Shown here: one piece after another, positions 1-7,671 of the stretch
Position numbering within the stretch: the first letter of the stretch is position 1
Layout of the letters: every line of letters starts with the position of its first letter
Origin: UBA4363 sp002393965
GTDB lineage: Bacteria; Bacteroidota; Bacteroidia; Bacteroidales; Paludibacteraceae
NCBI GenBank assembly: GCA_946542925.1
Contig: CAMNLA010000018.1
Span: forward strand, 1-28,165
DNA: 28,165 nucleotides
Reading direction: 5' to 3'
The notes under the pieces: generated by a model
What the model saw: the letters and a program-made list of their open reading frames with translations, nothing else
Told to the model about the DNA's origin: nothing
The model's database searches: none
Made by a program: the position numbers and the translations under genes

Positions 1-50
1 TGCCACACATCCCGCTTCTGCCGATAGGCTGAAACAAAAGACAATAAAGA

Positions 51-92
51 CGAAGGCTCCGAGACCAATAAGTCCGGAGCCTTCGCTTTTTT
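51..92 (+). terminator. Rho-independent terminator of a gene left of the window
   Basis: An 11-base stem (51-61 pairing with 75-85) encloses a short loop and is followed by six T at 87-92. This is the classic form for a plus-strand transcript, so it most likely ends a gene beyond the left edge. It lies 23 bases past the stop of the minus-strand gene at 115-699. Its reverse complement is followed by a T-rich stretch only at a distance, so termination from the right is possible but weaker. Confidence 0.75.
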
Positions 93-114
93 CTATCAGA
101 GAGGAGAAGGAATG

Positions 115-699
115 TCAGGCTTTGCCACCACGGCGGTTGATCTCGGCTTTGATGAGGGCCGCTTGTTCGTAGTCCTCATTCTGAATGCACTTCTGAAGAT
201 GACTCTCCAGTTCTTCCTGAGTCTGAAACCCTAAAGGGGTAGTGGATGGAGTAATGGCTTGCGTGACCTGCTCCTGTCTTGCCTTGTCCGGTTCTTCGAA
301 TTCGATACCGTATCGCTCAATGATCTCATCCGAGGTGTAGATAGGCGCATCGGTACGCACCGCCAAGGCAACGGCATCTGAAATCCGAGCCTCTAACCGC
401 AACTCCTGGTCCTCTTCGTCGGAGAAGTGCAGTTTGGTATAAAAAACCTCGTTTTCAATCTGGTAAATGGTCACCCGCCGCAGACGGACATGCTTGAATT
501 TCGCCAATGAAAGGAGGAGGTCATGCGCCAAGGGACGAGAAAGGGGAAGTCCCCGCATGGCCAATGCAATGGACTGTGCCTCGGCAGTGCCGATGACAAT
601 CGGTATGCGACGCTTGCCGCCTACCTCGCCAAGCACCAATACGTATGCCGTCTTTTTGGCATGGTGATACGTCAGTCCAAGGGTCTTAAGCTGTACCAT
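115..699 (-). CDS. Bifunctional nuclease family protein (DUF151) with C-terminal UVR motif
   Basis: The protein has 194 residues. The first ~140 match the DUF151/BFN fold: an early strand with YVLVLGEVGGKRRIPIVIG, then EAQSIALAMRG, then the acidic SDAVALAVR segment typical of the family. Residues ~160-194 (QEELESHLQKCIQNEDYEQA followed by ALIKAEINRRGG) form a UvrB/UvrC-type helical hairpin, a protein-protein contact module. DUF151 homologues have been reported as RNase/DNase enzymes, but the cellular role in Bacteroidota is not settled. The DUF151+UVR architecture is common in this phylum. The start is the ATG at 697-699. It follows a C-rich leader, with a candidate -7 box about 50 bases upstream. 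The gene is monocistronic and diverges from the membrane-protein operon at 927. Confidence 0.85.
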   Translation of the reverse strand: MVQLKTLGLTYHHAKKTAYVLVLGEVGGKRRIPIVIGTAEAQSIALAMRGLPLSRPLAHDLLLSLAKFKHVRLRRVTIYQIENEVFYTKLHFSDEEDQELRLEARISDAVALAVRTDAPIYTSDEIIERYGIEFEEPDKARQEQVTQAITPSTTPLGFQTQEELESHLQKCIQNEDYEQAALIKAEINRRGGKA

Positions 700-747
700 G
701 AAATTACGGGGTTAGGGGGGGTCCAAATCAAAAGGAAGGGTCTCTTA

Positions 748-755
748 CAAATATA
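748..755 (-). promoter_or_regulatory. Candidate -7 box for the DUF151 gene
   Basis: On the minus strand this reads TATATTTG, a full match to the Bacteroidota TAnnTTTG element. It is placed to give a leader of about 40 bases before the ATG at 699. No TTG is seen at the expected -33 distance, so support is partial. Confidence 0.35.
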
Positions 756-852
756 GGAAAATCTCTCCATATTTCCTCCATCATCTCTATCCTCTTCAGC
801 GAAAATCCCTTCGCCGCACCATTCCAAACCCAACTTGATAAACCTGAAAAAC

Positions 853-882
853 TTGACTACATAACAAGATTTCGTATTTTTG
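853..882 (+). promoter_or_regulatory. Bacteroidota promoter of the 927-3566 operon
   Basis: TTG at 853-855 and TATTTTTG at 875-882 are separated by 19 bases, matching the TTG-N19-TAnnTTTG form. Transcription should start near 889, which places the in-frame TTG at 891 at the very 5' end and favours the ATG at 927 as translation start. Confidence 0.6.
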
Positions 883-926
883 TAGTTTCTTTGATTCACA
901 TTCCGACTTTGAACAGGTCGTGTGTC

Positions 927-1679
927 ATGAAAATAAAACAGGCAATCATACGGCTATGGCAGGTGCTGACTTCTCCCTCTACGGCGTGGAGGGAATTGTC
1001 GGAAGGGGTCTATGTGGACCAGCCTGTCATACTTGTCCGCTCCCAAATGGACGAGGAGGGAGAGACAGCCATGGAGGGTGCACCATCCGCAGAACCGATG
1101 GACGAGCCACGAGAAACGCCTGAGACACTGAATCCTGCGGACGGAGAGACACCGCGACCGACGGCGTCAGAAATCGCAAGAACAGATGCTCGGATCCTCT
1201 CCGAGGACAAGTCCTTCTTCGTGGCATGGTTGCTGATGGATGCCCTGGTGACGTTTATTGCCGGTCTGGTCTATTCGCACGAGCACATCGTGGTCTCCTC
1301 GCTCCTGAAGGCTATGGCTTCCGTCCTCTCTTTCTGGTGTGCATTGTGGGTGATTTATTATTTCCTGCGTTACTTCCTCTCCAAAAAGTGCGGTCTGCTG
1401 CTCTCCATACGTCTGGCAGTGGGATTGCGTCTGATTGTATATCCCCTGACCCTCGGTGTGCTCCTGCACATTCTGGGTTGCCTGATGCCCTCTCTGTTCT
1501 TCCTGAAGGTTCTTCTGCTCTATGACGTCTATCTGGTCTGGGAAGGTGTCGGCCTCCTGCTACGCGTGGAAGAGAATGACCGTTCCCGTCTGGTGTCGTT
1601 TCTGACGTTGTTAATCATATTTGTTCCCATCGTACTGAATGAAATGATCAAGTTGTTGATCCCTCTGGCAGGAGCATGA
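927..1679 (+). CDS. Multi-pass membrane protein, YIP1-like
   Basis: The protein has 250 residues from the ATG at 927. This start is chosen over an in-frame TTG at 891 because the predicted transcription start is near 889. The N-terminus (KQAIIRLWQVLTSPSTAWREL) resembles the membrane-proximal helix that opens Yip1-family bacterial proteins. Next comes a hydrophilic, Pro/Glu/Thr-rich linker at about residues 45-90, then four to six hydrophobic segments to the C-terminus (for example SFFVAWLLMDALVTFIAGLV and LVSFLTLLIIFVPIVL). No catalytic motif is visible. Membership of the Yip1 clan is inferred from topology and the N-terminal pattern only. It is the first gene of an apparent operon with smpB, 34 bases upstream of it. 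Confidence 0.6.
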   Translation: MKIKQAIIRLWQVLTSPSTAWRELSEGVYVDQPVILVRSQMDEEGETAMEGAPSAEPMDEPRETPETLNPADGETPRPTASEIARTDARILSEDKSFFVAWLLMDALVTFIAGLVYSHEHIVVSSLLKAMASVLSFWCALWVIYYFLRYFLSKKCGLLLSIRLAVGLRLIVYPLTLGVLLHILGCLMPSLFFLKVLLLYDVYLVWEGVGLLLRVEENDRSRLVSFLTLLIIFVPIVLNEMIKLLIPLAGA

Positions 1680-1713
1680 GAGAACGAACCCGAAGTATAA
1701 ATAAGAATCCGCT

Positions 1714-2184
1714 ATGCATAAGGCAAGTGACATACGAATCAAGAACAAACGTGCCACGTTCGACTATGAACTGAGTGACAGGTACGTGGCGGGATTGGCC
1801 CTGTACGGAACAGAAATCAAGTCCATACGGCTCGGAAAGGCGGGTCTGACCGATACGTTCTGTATCTTTGAGAAAGGAGAACTGTGGGTGAAGAACATGA
1901 CTGTCAGCGGCTATGCGTTCGGCTCCTATAACAATCACGTGGAGCGGAGAGACCGAAAACTGCTGCTGACCCGGAAGGAACTTCGCAAACTGGAACGCGC
2001 AACCAAGGAAACGGGCTATACCATCGTCCCCGTCGTACTTTTCATCAACGAAAAGGGCCTGGCAAAACTGGAAATAGCACTGGCACGCGGAAAGAAGGAT
2101 TACGATAAACGACAGACATTACGCGAGAAGTCCGACAAGAGGGAAATGGACCGCGTCTACAAGGAAAGAGGAGGGAAACGATGA
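1714..2184 (+). CDS. smpB: SsrA-binding protein SmpB
   Basis: The protein has 156 residues, the usual length. SmpB binds tmRNA and positions it in stalled ribosomes for trans-translation. Diagnostic stretches are IKNKRATFDYEL near the start, GLALYGTEIKSIRLGKAGL, the SYNNHVERRDRKLLL segment, and the basic C-terminal tail (ARGKKDYDKRQTLREKSDKR), which enters the decoding centre. Its TGA overlaps the ATG of the next gene as ATGA (2181-2184), a translational-coupling arrangement. The tmRNA gene itself is not seen in this window. Confidence 0.95.
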   Translation: MHKASDIRIKNKRATFDYELSDRYVAGLALYGTEIKSIRLGKAGLTDTFCIFEKGELWVKNMTVSGYAFGSYNNHVERRDRKLLLTRKELRKLERATKETGYTIVPVVLFINEKGLAKLEIALARGKKDYDKRQTLREKSDKREMDRVYKERGGKR

Positions 2185-3566
2185 ATCTGAATGTCGGTAT
2201 AGTCAGCGCGACGTCGCTTCATTTTGTGCTGAAAGGAACCTATCGTCTCAACGGTATCACTTACCCCGAAGGAGAACACGAAGCCCATTATCAGAACGGA
2301 CTCATTGTGGTCGATGGAATCAGCCTGACCTCGCCCGTCTTGTTCGAACCCCGGCGGAAAACGGACTGCTGCTTCGAACTGCAGGATGTGGTCATCGGTG
2401 TCGGATTCCATTGGGAACGCGCGGAAACGCAACGATTCGAGGGACTGCTGAAACTGGTTGCCGACTGCGACAGAAAAGGAGCGATCACGGCAATCAACAT
2501 TCTCGGGCTGGAACGTTATCTGGTCAGCGTCATTTCGTCCGAGATGCGTGCAACAAGCAATATGGAACTGCTGAAAGCCCATGCCGTAGTCTCGCGCAGC
2601 TGGCTGGTAGCCCAACTCGAGTTGAAAAAGCGACACTTCAAACGGAAACCGACACGTGAAATCAACCGCAAGGGACTCCATGTGAAATGGTACGACCGCG
2701 ATGACCATCGGCACTACGATGTCTGTGCCGATGACCACTGCCAACGGTACCAGGGTATCACCCGTGCAACGACCGAGGCGGTCGAGAAGGCCGTAAAGGC
2801 CACGATGGGGGAGGTGATTGTACACGAAAAGACCGACGAAATATGCGATGCACGCTTCTCCAAGTGCTGCGGTGGCATTACGGAACATTTTGAGAATTGC
2901 TGGGGTGGTGATACGGATCACGACTATCTGCTCTCCCTGGATGACGATGCGCTGGGAATGGTACATGAGGAAGCGAATCTGAAGCTGACACGGGGACGCG
3001 CGGCAGAGTGGGGCAGAAAAGGACTGTGGGCTCTCAGAAAGGACCGTGCGATGGAGTCCTTTATCTACGAGGGACGCGAAAGCGATTTCTGTAACACCAA
3101 AGACGCGACGGTCCTGCGGGAAGTGCTGAACGGCTACGACCAGGAAACAACGGATTTCTACCGTTGGAAGGTCCGCTATACGCAGAAGGAACTGGCAGAC
3201 CTGTTGCGGAGACGCTCCGGCATCGATTTCGGTGAGATCAAGAGCCTCACGGCAGTGGAACGGGGACCCTCAGGACGTATTGTAAAACTACGTATCGAGG
3301 GAACCAAAGAGGTGCTGACGGTCGGCAAGGAACTCGAAATACGGAAATGGTTGAGCGAGAGCCATCTGTACAGTTCTGCCTTTGTGGTCGAGACGGAAGG
3401 AGACCAAGACGTGCCGTCGGCATTTATCCTGCACGGAGCCGGCTGGGGACACGGAGTGGGGATGTGTCAGATAGGTGCCGCCGTGATGGCAGTGAAGGGC
3501 TATGGATACAAGGAGATCATAGCCCACTATTTCAAGAATACAAAACTCGAGAAAAGAATCCTGTAG
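2181..3566 (+). CDS. SpoIID/LytB domain protein
   Basis: The protein has 461 residues. It carries the two sequence hallmarks of the SpoIID/LytB (amidase-enhancer) family. One is SVISSEMRATSNMELLKAHA with Glu121, equivalent to the catalytic-region Glu of SpoIID. The other is C-terminal GWGHGVGMCQIGAAVMAVKG from about residue 421, with the conserved HGVGM-Q motif. In Firmicutes SpoIID is a lytic transglycosylase acting on peptide-stripped glycan. In Bacteroidota the substrate is not established. The N-terminus (MNLNVGIVSATSLHF) has no recognisable signal peptide, which is odd for a peptidoglycan enzyme. A ~110-residue N-terminal region precedes the SpoIID core. Translation is probably coupled to smpB through the ATGA overlap. 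Confidence 0.85.
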   Translation: MNLNVGIVSATSLHFVLKGTYRLNGITYPEGEHEAHYQNGLIVVDGISLTSPVLFEPRRKTDCCFELQDVVIGVGFHWERAETQRFEGLLKLVADCDRKGAITAINILGLERYLVSVISSEMRATSNMELLKAHAVVSRSWLVAQLELKKRHFKRKPTREINRKGLHVKWYDRDDHRHYDVCADDHCQRYQGITRATTEAVEKAVKATMGEVIVHEKTDEICDARFSKCCGGITEHFENCWGGDTDHDYLLSLDDDALGMVHEEANLKLTRGRAAEWGRKGLWALRKDRAMESFIYEGRESDFCNTKDATVLREVLNGYDQETTDFYRWKVRYTQKELADLLRRRSGIDFGEIKSLTAVERGPSGRIVKLRIEGTKEVLTVGKELEIRKWLSESHLYSSAFVVETEGDQDVPSAFILHGAGWGHGVGMCQIGAAVMAVKGYGYKEIIAHYFKNTKLEKRIL

Positions 3567-3604
3567 AGACAACGCACAGCCGCAGTGCGTTACCGGCCCT
3601 GGAA

Positions 3605-4495
3605 CTATCGTTCGGAAAGCCCGTATCGTTCCTTCAGCTCCTTATCGGAAAGCACCTGCGCATGCAGGATCTTGACATCCGGAAGAGGCCTGCCGGCGAT
3701 ATCTACGTGGACTTTGTCGATGCGTTCGATGACGTCCATGCCAAAGACTACGTGTCCGAATACGGTATATTCACCGTCCAACTGCGGCACTCCGCCCTCG
3801 GTCGTGTAGGCCTTGCGCTGCTGGCGCGAGAAATGGAGCAGCGATTCCTTCGCCAACAGGCTGCTGGCAACGGAAGTGAGACTGTCCTGAAGGTGTTGGA
3901 GAAGACGAGTCGAGTCGGAACGTCGGGCATACTGATCAATGCGTCCACGGTTCGCCATGATGAGTTTCTGCCAGATAATGTCCAATCGGCTGTCGCTGTA
4001 GGCACGTTCCAGTGAATCCAATTCCGTTTGCGTGTACGGGTGTCCGACGATGATGTAGAAAAGAGAGGAGTGTGAGGAACGGGAGGGGTTCACCTCGTCA
4101 GGCAAACGTGCTGCCGTCAATGCCCCCTTGCGGTTGAGACGCTCGGAAGACTGCTCCTGCCTCGAAAGAGTGGTGTCGATCTCAGCCGGAATGGTCTCTC
4201 CTCCGTTATCGGTGCCAAGAATGCGATTGTGAGACGCATTCCGTGAGTTCGGGTCTCCTGCCTGCATGAGGTATCCGCGTTCGACGCGGTGAAAAAGCAG
4301 CTCATCGTAGAATCCTTCTTTAACCAGCGAAAGGAAATGGTCGCGATGGAGCGGAGTCTCTTTGTATAGCTGGACAACGAACGTACCTTCCGTTGTCTGT
4401 ATCTCAACGTATGGTGATTCGGACGTGGAAGAACAGGAAACAAACAACAACCCGAAGACGAGAAGTAACGGGAAAAGGAAAAGACGAATGTTCAT
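3605..4495 (-). CDS. Cyclophilin-type peptidyl-prolyl isomerase, lipoprotein
   Basis: The protein has 296 residues from the ATG at 4495. An in-frame TTG at 4519 would add eight residues before the signal peptide and is less likely. Residues 1-21 are a lipoprotein signal ending LLFVSC (lipobox Cys21), so the enzyme should be membrane-anchored outside the cytoplasm. The cyclophilin core is split. The N-terminal part contains VEIQTTEGTFVVQLY, FYDELLFHRVERGYLMQAGD and GGETIPAE. The C-terminal part contains GEYTVFGHVVFGMDVIERID. Between them is a ~100-residue, largely helical and charged insertion that ordinary ~165-residue cyclophilins lack. It lies downstream of a TetR gene on the same strand, 26 bases apart, and is probably cotranscribed with it. 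Confidence 0.88.
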   Translation of the reverse strand: MNIRLFLFPLLLVFGLLFVSCSSTSESPYVEIQTTEGTFVVQLYKETPLHRDHFLSLVKEGFYDELLFHRVERGYLMQAGDPNSRNASHNRILGTDNGGETIPAEIDTTLSRQEQSSERLNRKGALTAARLPDEVNPSRSSHSSLFYIIVGHPYTQTELDSLERAYSDSRLDIIWQKLIMANRGRIDQYARRSDSTRLLQHLQDSLTSVASSLLAKESLLHFSRQQRKAYTTEGGVPQLDGEYTVFGHVVFGMDVIERIDKVHVDIAGRPLPDVKILHAQVLSDKELKERYGLSER

Positions 4496-4521
4496 GAGGA
4501 AGCGGTTAAGCGAAAACAAGG

Positions 4522-5100
4522 TTACTTAAGCTTCAGACCATCGAAGATGACGCGGATGATCTCCTGACGGTTTGCATCAATGAGACGTGCGTTACGGTCA
4601 CGGAAATAGGCTTGTTCCACCCCTTTGAGTGCGTAAAAGATAAGCAGAGCAGAGAGATGGGCGTTCTGTGAGGAAAAGATCCCCTGTCGGATTCCGTCAC
4701 TGACAATCTGCTCGATCTGGTCGGTTTCCCAAAGGTCGATGTGTCGCCGCGCATGCTCAACCTCATAGATGTCCCGGAAGAAGTCAGCCCGCAAAGAGCC
4801 ATTGCGTGAAAGAGCCTCTCGCGCAGCCTCAAGATGGGTGAAGATGTATTCAATGAGTTTCTGGTCAGGCGCAATGTCTTTGTCAAAAACCTGCTGCACC
4901 TTCTCTTTCAGGAGCGAAATCTCCTTTTCGATAACCGCCAGATAAATGGCGTTCTTGTTCTGAAAATAAGTATATAGAGTACGACGTCCCTTCTGGGAAG
5001 CCGTCGCAATGTCATTCATTGTCACGTTGTCCTTCCCTTCACGGGCAAAGAGCTGACGTGCAACGTCCACCAGCATTTGTCGTGTTTTAGATAGACCCAT
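4522..5100 (-). CDS. TetR/AcrR family transcriptional regulator
   Basis: The protein has 192 residues from the ATG at 5100. An upstream extension to 5271 is open but contains the promoter and has no family similarity. The N-terminal HTH spans about residues 9-50 (TRQMLVDVARQLFAREG, then VTMNDIATASQKGRRTLYTY), which is typical TetR. The variable C-terminal ligand domain gives no clue to the inducer. The gene precedes the cyclophilin lipoprotein on the minus strand. The consensus-like promoter sits directly upstream, with a leader of about 16 bases. Confidence 0.9.
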   Translation of the reverse strand: MGLSKTRQMLVDVARQLFAREGKDNVTMNDIATASQKGRRTLYTYFQNKNAIYLAVIEKEISLLKEKVQQVFDKDIAPDQKLIEYIFTHLEAAREALSRNGSLRADFFRDIYEVEHARRHIDLWETDQIEQIVSDGIRQGIFSSQNAHLSALLIFYALKGVEQAYFRDRNARLIDANRQEIIRVIFDGLKLK

Positions 5101-5122
5101 AGGAAGTTTTTTCTTTATGCCG

Positions 5123-5153
5123 CAAAAGTAGTTTTTTTTTTCTATTTTTGCAA
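5123..5153 (-). promoter_or_regulatory. Promoter of the TetR-cyclophilin pair
   Basis: On the minus strand TTG (5151-5153) and TACTTTTG (5123-5130) are separated by 20 bases, a good match to the Bacteroidota form. An A/T-rich spacer of nine consecutive A lies between them. It is close to a possible plus-strand -7 box at 5143-5150. Confidence 0.55.
5143..5150 (+). promoter_or_regulatory. Possible -7 box for ffh
   Basis: TATTTTTG matches TAnnTTTG. No TTG is present at the right distance upstream. If used, it would give ffh a leader of about 190 bases containing a 45-codon open frame. Confidence 0.25.
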
Positions 5154-5199
5154 TTCCCTGTTTCGCTCGGACGGTCTGTTTTTTGCGTGCGGGAGGCAG

Positions 5200-5337
5200 A
5201 TGAATGTCAAGGAAATCAACCCCTTGATGTCGCTGCAAAAAACATGGAAAGAAAGAGTAAAAACGGAGCATCCTTTCCCTGGAAACCGGAGACGACCAAC
5301 CACAAGAACCGGAGACAGGAAAGGGACCATTGAATAA
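5200..5337 (+). CDS. Possible 45-codon leader ORF upstream of ffh
   Basis: ATG at 5200 opens a 45-codon frame ending TAA at 5335-5337, only 11 bases before the ffh start. A GGGAGG sequence lies at 5191-5196, slightly close to the ATG. The peptide begins MNVKEINPLMSLQKTWK and its C-terminal half is very basic (GNRRRPTTRTGDRKG). I recognise no family. It could be chance; there is no independent coding evidence. Confidence 0.2.
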   Translation: MNVKEINPLMSLQKTWKERVKTEHPFPGNRRRPTTRTGDRKGTIE

Positions 5338-5348
5338 AGAACGGAATC

Positions 5349-6686
5349 ATGTTTGAAAACCTTAGCGAACGCTTAGAGCGTTCATTCAAAATTCTCAAGG
5401 GTCAAGGAAGCATTACCGAGATCAACGTGGCAGAGACAATGAAGGATGTGCGGAAGGCTCTCCTCGAGGCGGACGTGAACTTCAAGACAGCCAAACAGTT
5501 CTGTAACGACGTAAAGGAAAAGGCAATAGGTGAGAAGGTGCTGACCAGCGTGAAGCCTAAGGAGTTGATGGTCAAGATTGTACATGACGAACTGGCTCGC
5601 CTGATGGGAGGGGAGGAAGTCGGAATCAATCTGAAAGGGAATCCTTCCATCATTCTGATGAGCGGACTTCAGGGCTCTGGAAAAACGACATTCAGTGGCA
5701 AACTGGCCAACATGCTGAGGTCTAAGAAGGGAAAGAATCCTCTGCTCGCAGCCTGCGACGTCTATCGTCCTGCGGCAATCGAACAGCTGAAGGTTGTCGG
5801 CGCGGGAATCCAGGTTCCGGTCTTTTCGGACGAGTCGTCCAAAGACCCGGTTGCCATCGCTCAGGCAGCGGTGAAACAGGCGAAGCAAATGGGGAATGAT
5901 GTGGTGATCGTCGATACGGCTGGACGTCTGGCCGTGGATGAGGAGATGATGGATGAGATCGAACGCCTGAAAAACGCACTCGAGCCACAGGAAATTCTTT
6001 TCGTCGTGGATGCAATGACAGGTCAGGATGCTGTGAACACAGCCAAGGCCTTTAACGAACGACTGGATTTCGACGGCGTGATATTGACCAAACTGGATGG
6101 CGATACGCGCGGCGGAGCCGCCTTGTCTATCCGCTCTGTGGTAAATAAACCGATTAAGTTCGTCGGAACGGGCGAAAAGATGGAAGCGTTGGATGTCTTC
6201 TATCCGGAGCGTATGGCGGACCGAATACTCGGCATGGGAGACATCGTCAGTCTGGTTGAGAAAGCACAGGAGCAATATGACGAGGAAGAGGCGCGTAAAC
6301 TCCAGAAGAAACTGGCCAAGAATCAGTTTGACTTCGATGATTTCCTGAAACAGATCGGGCAGATCAAGAAGATGGGTAACCTGAAGGACCTGGCATCTAT
6401 GATACCAGGTGTGGGAAAGGCTATCAAGAATCTCGATATCGACGATGATGCGTTCAAGAGTATCGAGGCTATCATATACAGCATGACTCCAGCGGAACGC
6501 AGTCTCTCAGTCTCCATCGACAGTTCACGACGCAAGCGCATCGCCAAGGGCAGCGGGACGGATATCGCCGAGGTGAACCGCCTGCTCAAGCAGTTCATGG
6601 AAATGCGTAAGATGATGTCAACATTCTCTAAAAACAAGAATAAACTGAAAGGTCTGGCGGCAGGTCTGCCGAACCTCAGAAGATAA
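5349..6686 (+). CDS. ffh: Signal recognition particle protein Ffh (SRP54)
   Basis: The protein has 445 residues, full length for Ffh, the GTPase that binds 4.5S RNA and signal sequences and docks with FtsY. The N-domain opens MFENLSERLERSFKILKGQG. The G-domain has the P-loop GLQGSGKTTFSGKLA (about 104-118), DTAGR (about 189-193) and TKLDGDTRGGAALS (about 247-260). The methionine-rich M-domain (about 330-445) contains MGNLKDLASMIPG and ends with MEMRKMMSTFSKNKNKLKGL, the signal- and RNA-binding surface. folD follows after 21 bases, suggesting cotranscription. Confidence 0.97.
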   Translation: MFENLSERLERSFKILKGQGSITEINVAETMKDVRKALLEADVNFKTAKQFCNDVKEKAIGEKVLTSVKPKELMVKIVHDELARLMGGEEVGINLKGNPSIILMSGLQGSGKTTFSGKLANMLRSKKGKNPLLAACDVYRPAAIEQLKVVGAGIQVPVFSDESSKDPVAIAQAAVKQAKQMGNDVVIVDTAGRLAVDEEMMDEIERLKNALEPQEILFVVDAMTGQDAVNTAKAFNERLDFDGVILTKLDGDTRGGAALSIRSVVNKPIKFVGTGEKMEALDVFYPERMADRILGMGDIVSLVEKAQEQYDEEEARKLQKKLAKNQFDFDDFLKQIGQIKKMGNLKDLASMIPGVGKAIKNLDIDDDAFKSIEAIIYSMTPAERSLSVSIDSSRRKRIAKGSGTDIAEVNRLLKQFMEMRKMMSTFSKNKNKLKGLAAGLPNLRR

Positions 6687-6707
6687 TAATCACAAAATAC
6701 CAGTATT

Positions 6708-7589
6708 ATGGAATTGATAGATGGAAAAGCCATCAGTGAGCAGGTGAAGAAGGAAATCGCTCAGGAAGTGGCGCAGATCATAGCAAAAGGCGGGAAACAA
6801 CCCCATCTTGCGGTCATCATCGTTGGCCACGACGGAGGAAGCGAGACGTATGTCGCTCATAAGGTAAAGTCCTGTGAGCAGGTGGGATTCAAAAGCACTC
6901 GCATTGCTTTTGAGGAAGACATCACAGAGGAACAGTTGCTCAGCGAGATTCATAAACTCAATGAAGATCCCGACGTGGACGGATTCATCGTCCAACTGCC
7001 ACTGCCTAAGCATCTTGATGAGCAGAAGGTAATCGAAGCCATCGACTATCGCAAGGATGTGGACGGTTTTCATCCAATCAACGTAGGCCGAACGAATATC
7101 GGTCTGCCATCGTTTGTATCCGCCACACCCGCTGGAATCCTCGAACTCCTGAAACGTTACCAGATCGAAACGGACGGCAAGAAGGTCGTTATCATCGGAC
7201 GGTCCAATATCGTCGGGAAACCGATGGCAAGCCTCTTGATCCAAAAGGGATATCCGGGAAACGCCACGGTGACAATCTGTCACAGTCATACGAAGAACCT
7301 GAAGGAGGTGGTGCGTGAGGCGGATATCATTATTGCCGCAATGGGCTCGCCTAAGTTTGTCACGGCAGATATGGTGAAGGATGGCGCAACAGTCATCGAT
7401 GTGGGAACAACACGCGTTCCGGATCCATCGCGAAAAAGCGGATTCAGACTTACAGGAGATGTCGATTTCGAGAATGTCGCTCCTAAGTGTGCCTATATCA
7501 CGCCCGTTCCCGGTGGAGTAGGTCCGATGACCATCTGCAGCCTGCTGAAAAATACGCTGCTCGCAGGTAAAAAGGCGATTTATAAGTAA
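6708..7589 (+). CDS. folD: Bifunctional methylenetetrahydrofolate dehydrogenase/cyclohydrolase FolD
   Basis: The protein has 293 residues, typical length. It interconverts 5,10-methylene-THF, 5,10-methenyl-THF and 10-formyl-THF in the cytoplasm. Visible motifs are SETYVAHK with catalytic Tyr48 and Lys52, VDGFIVQLPLPKHL, KDVDGFHPINVGR, the NAD(P)-binding VIIGRSNIVGKPMASLL, and the C-terminal PVPGGVGPMT. It is second in a pair with ffh. A strong hairpin terminator follows 24 bases after the stop. Confidence 0.97.
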   Translation: MELIDGKAISEQVKKEIAQEVAQIIAKGGKQPHLAVIIVGHDGGSETYVAHKVKSCEQVGFKSTRIAFEEDITEEQLLSEIHKLNEDPDVDGFIVQLPLPKHLDEQKVIEAIDYRKDVDGFHPINVGRTNIGLPSFVSATPAGILELLKRYQIETDGKKVVIIGRSNIVGKPMASLLIQKGYPGNATVTICHSHTKNLKEVVREADIIIAAMGSPKFVTADMVKDGATVIDVGTTRVPDPSRKSGFRLTGDVDFENVAPKCAYITPVPGGVGPMTICSLLKNTLLAGKKAIYK

Positions 7590-7612
7590 AAAGTTTTTCT
7601 TTTTATATTAAT

Positions 7613-7654
7613 AAAGAGCCCCATCCGGAAGAAGTCCGGATGGGGCTCTTTTTT
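7613..7654. terminator. Bidirectional terminator between folD and the activase gene
   Basis: A perfect 17-base stem (7613-7629 with 7635-7651) has a five-base loop. It is flanked by A on the left and a T run on the right (to 7654), so it is intrinsically bidirectional. It ends folD on the plus strand and the 1428-residue activase gene on the minus strand. Confidence 0.9.
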
Positions 7655-7671
7655 ACTATTGCGCTGCTGCT

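Noticed and set aside
2157..2966. 269-codon minus-strand open frame over smpB and the SpoIID-like gene
   Set aside because: Antisense to two well-supported genes, with no family features.
3571..3591. Hairpin AACGCAC/GTGCGTT between the SpoIID-like and cyclophilin genes
   Set aside because: The 7-base stem is real but has no T run on either side, so I do not call a terminator.
5382..6275. 297-codon minus-strand open frame inside ffh
   Set aside because: It lies fully antisense to a clear Ffh gene, and its His/Leu/Arg-rich translation is typical of a shadow frame; no domain is recognisable.
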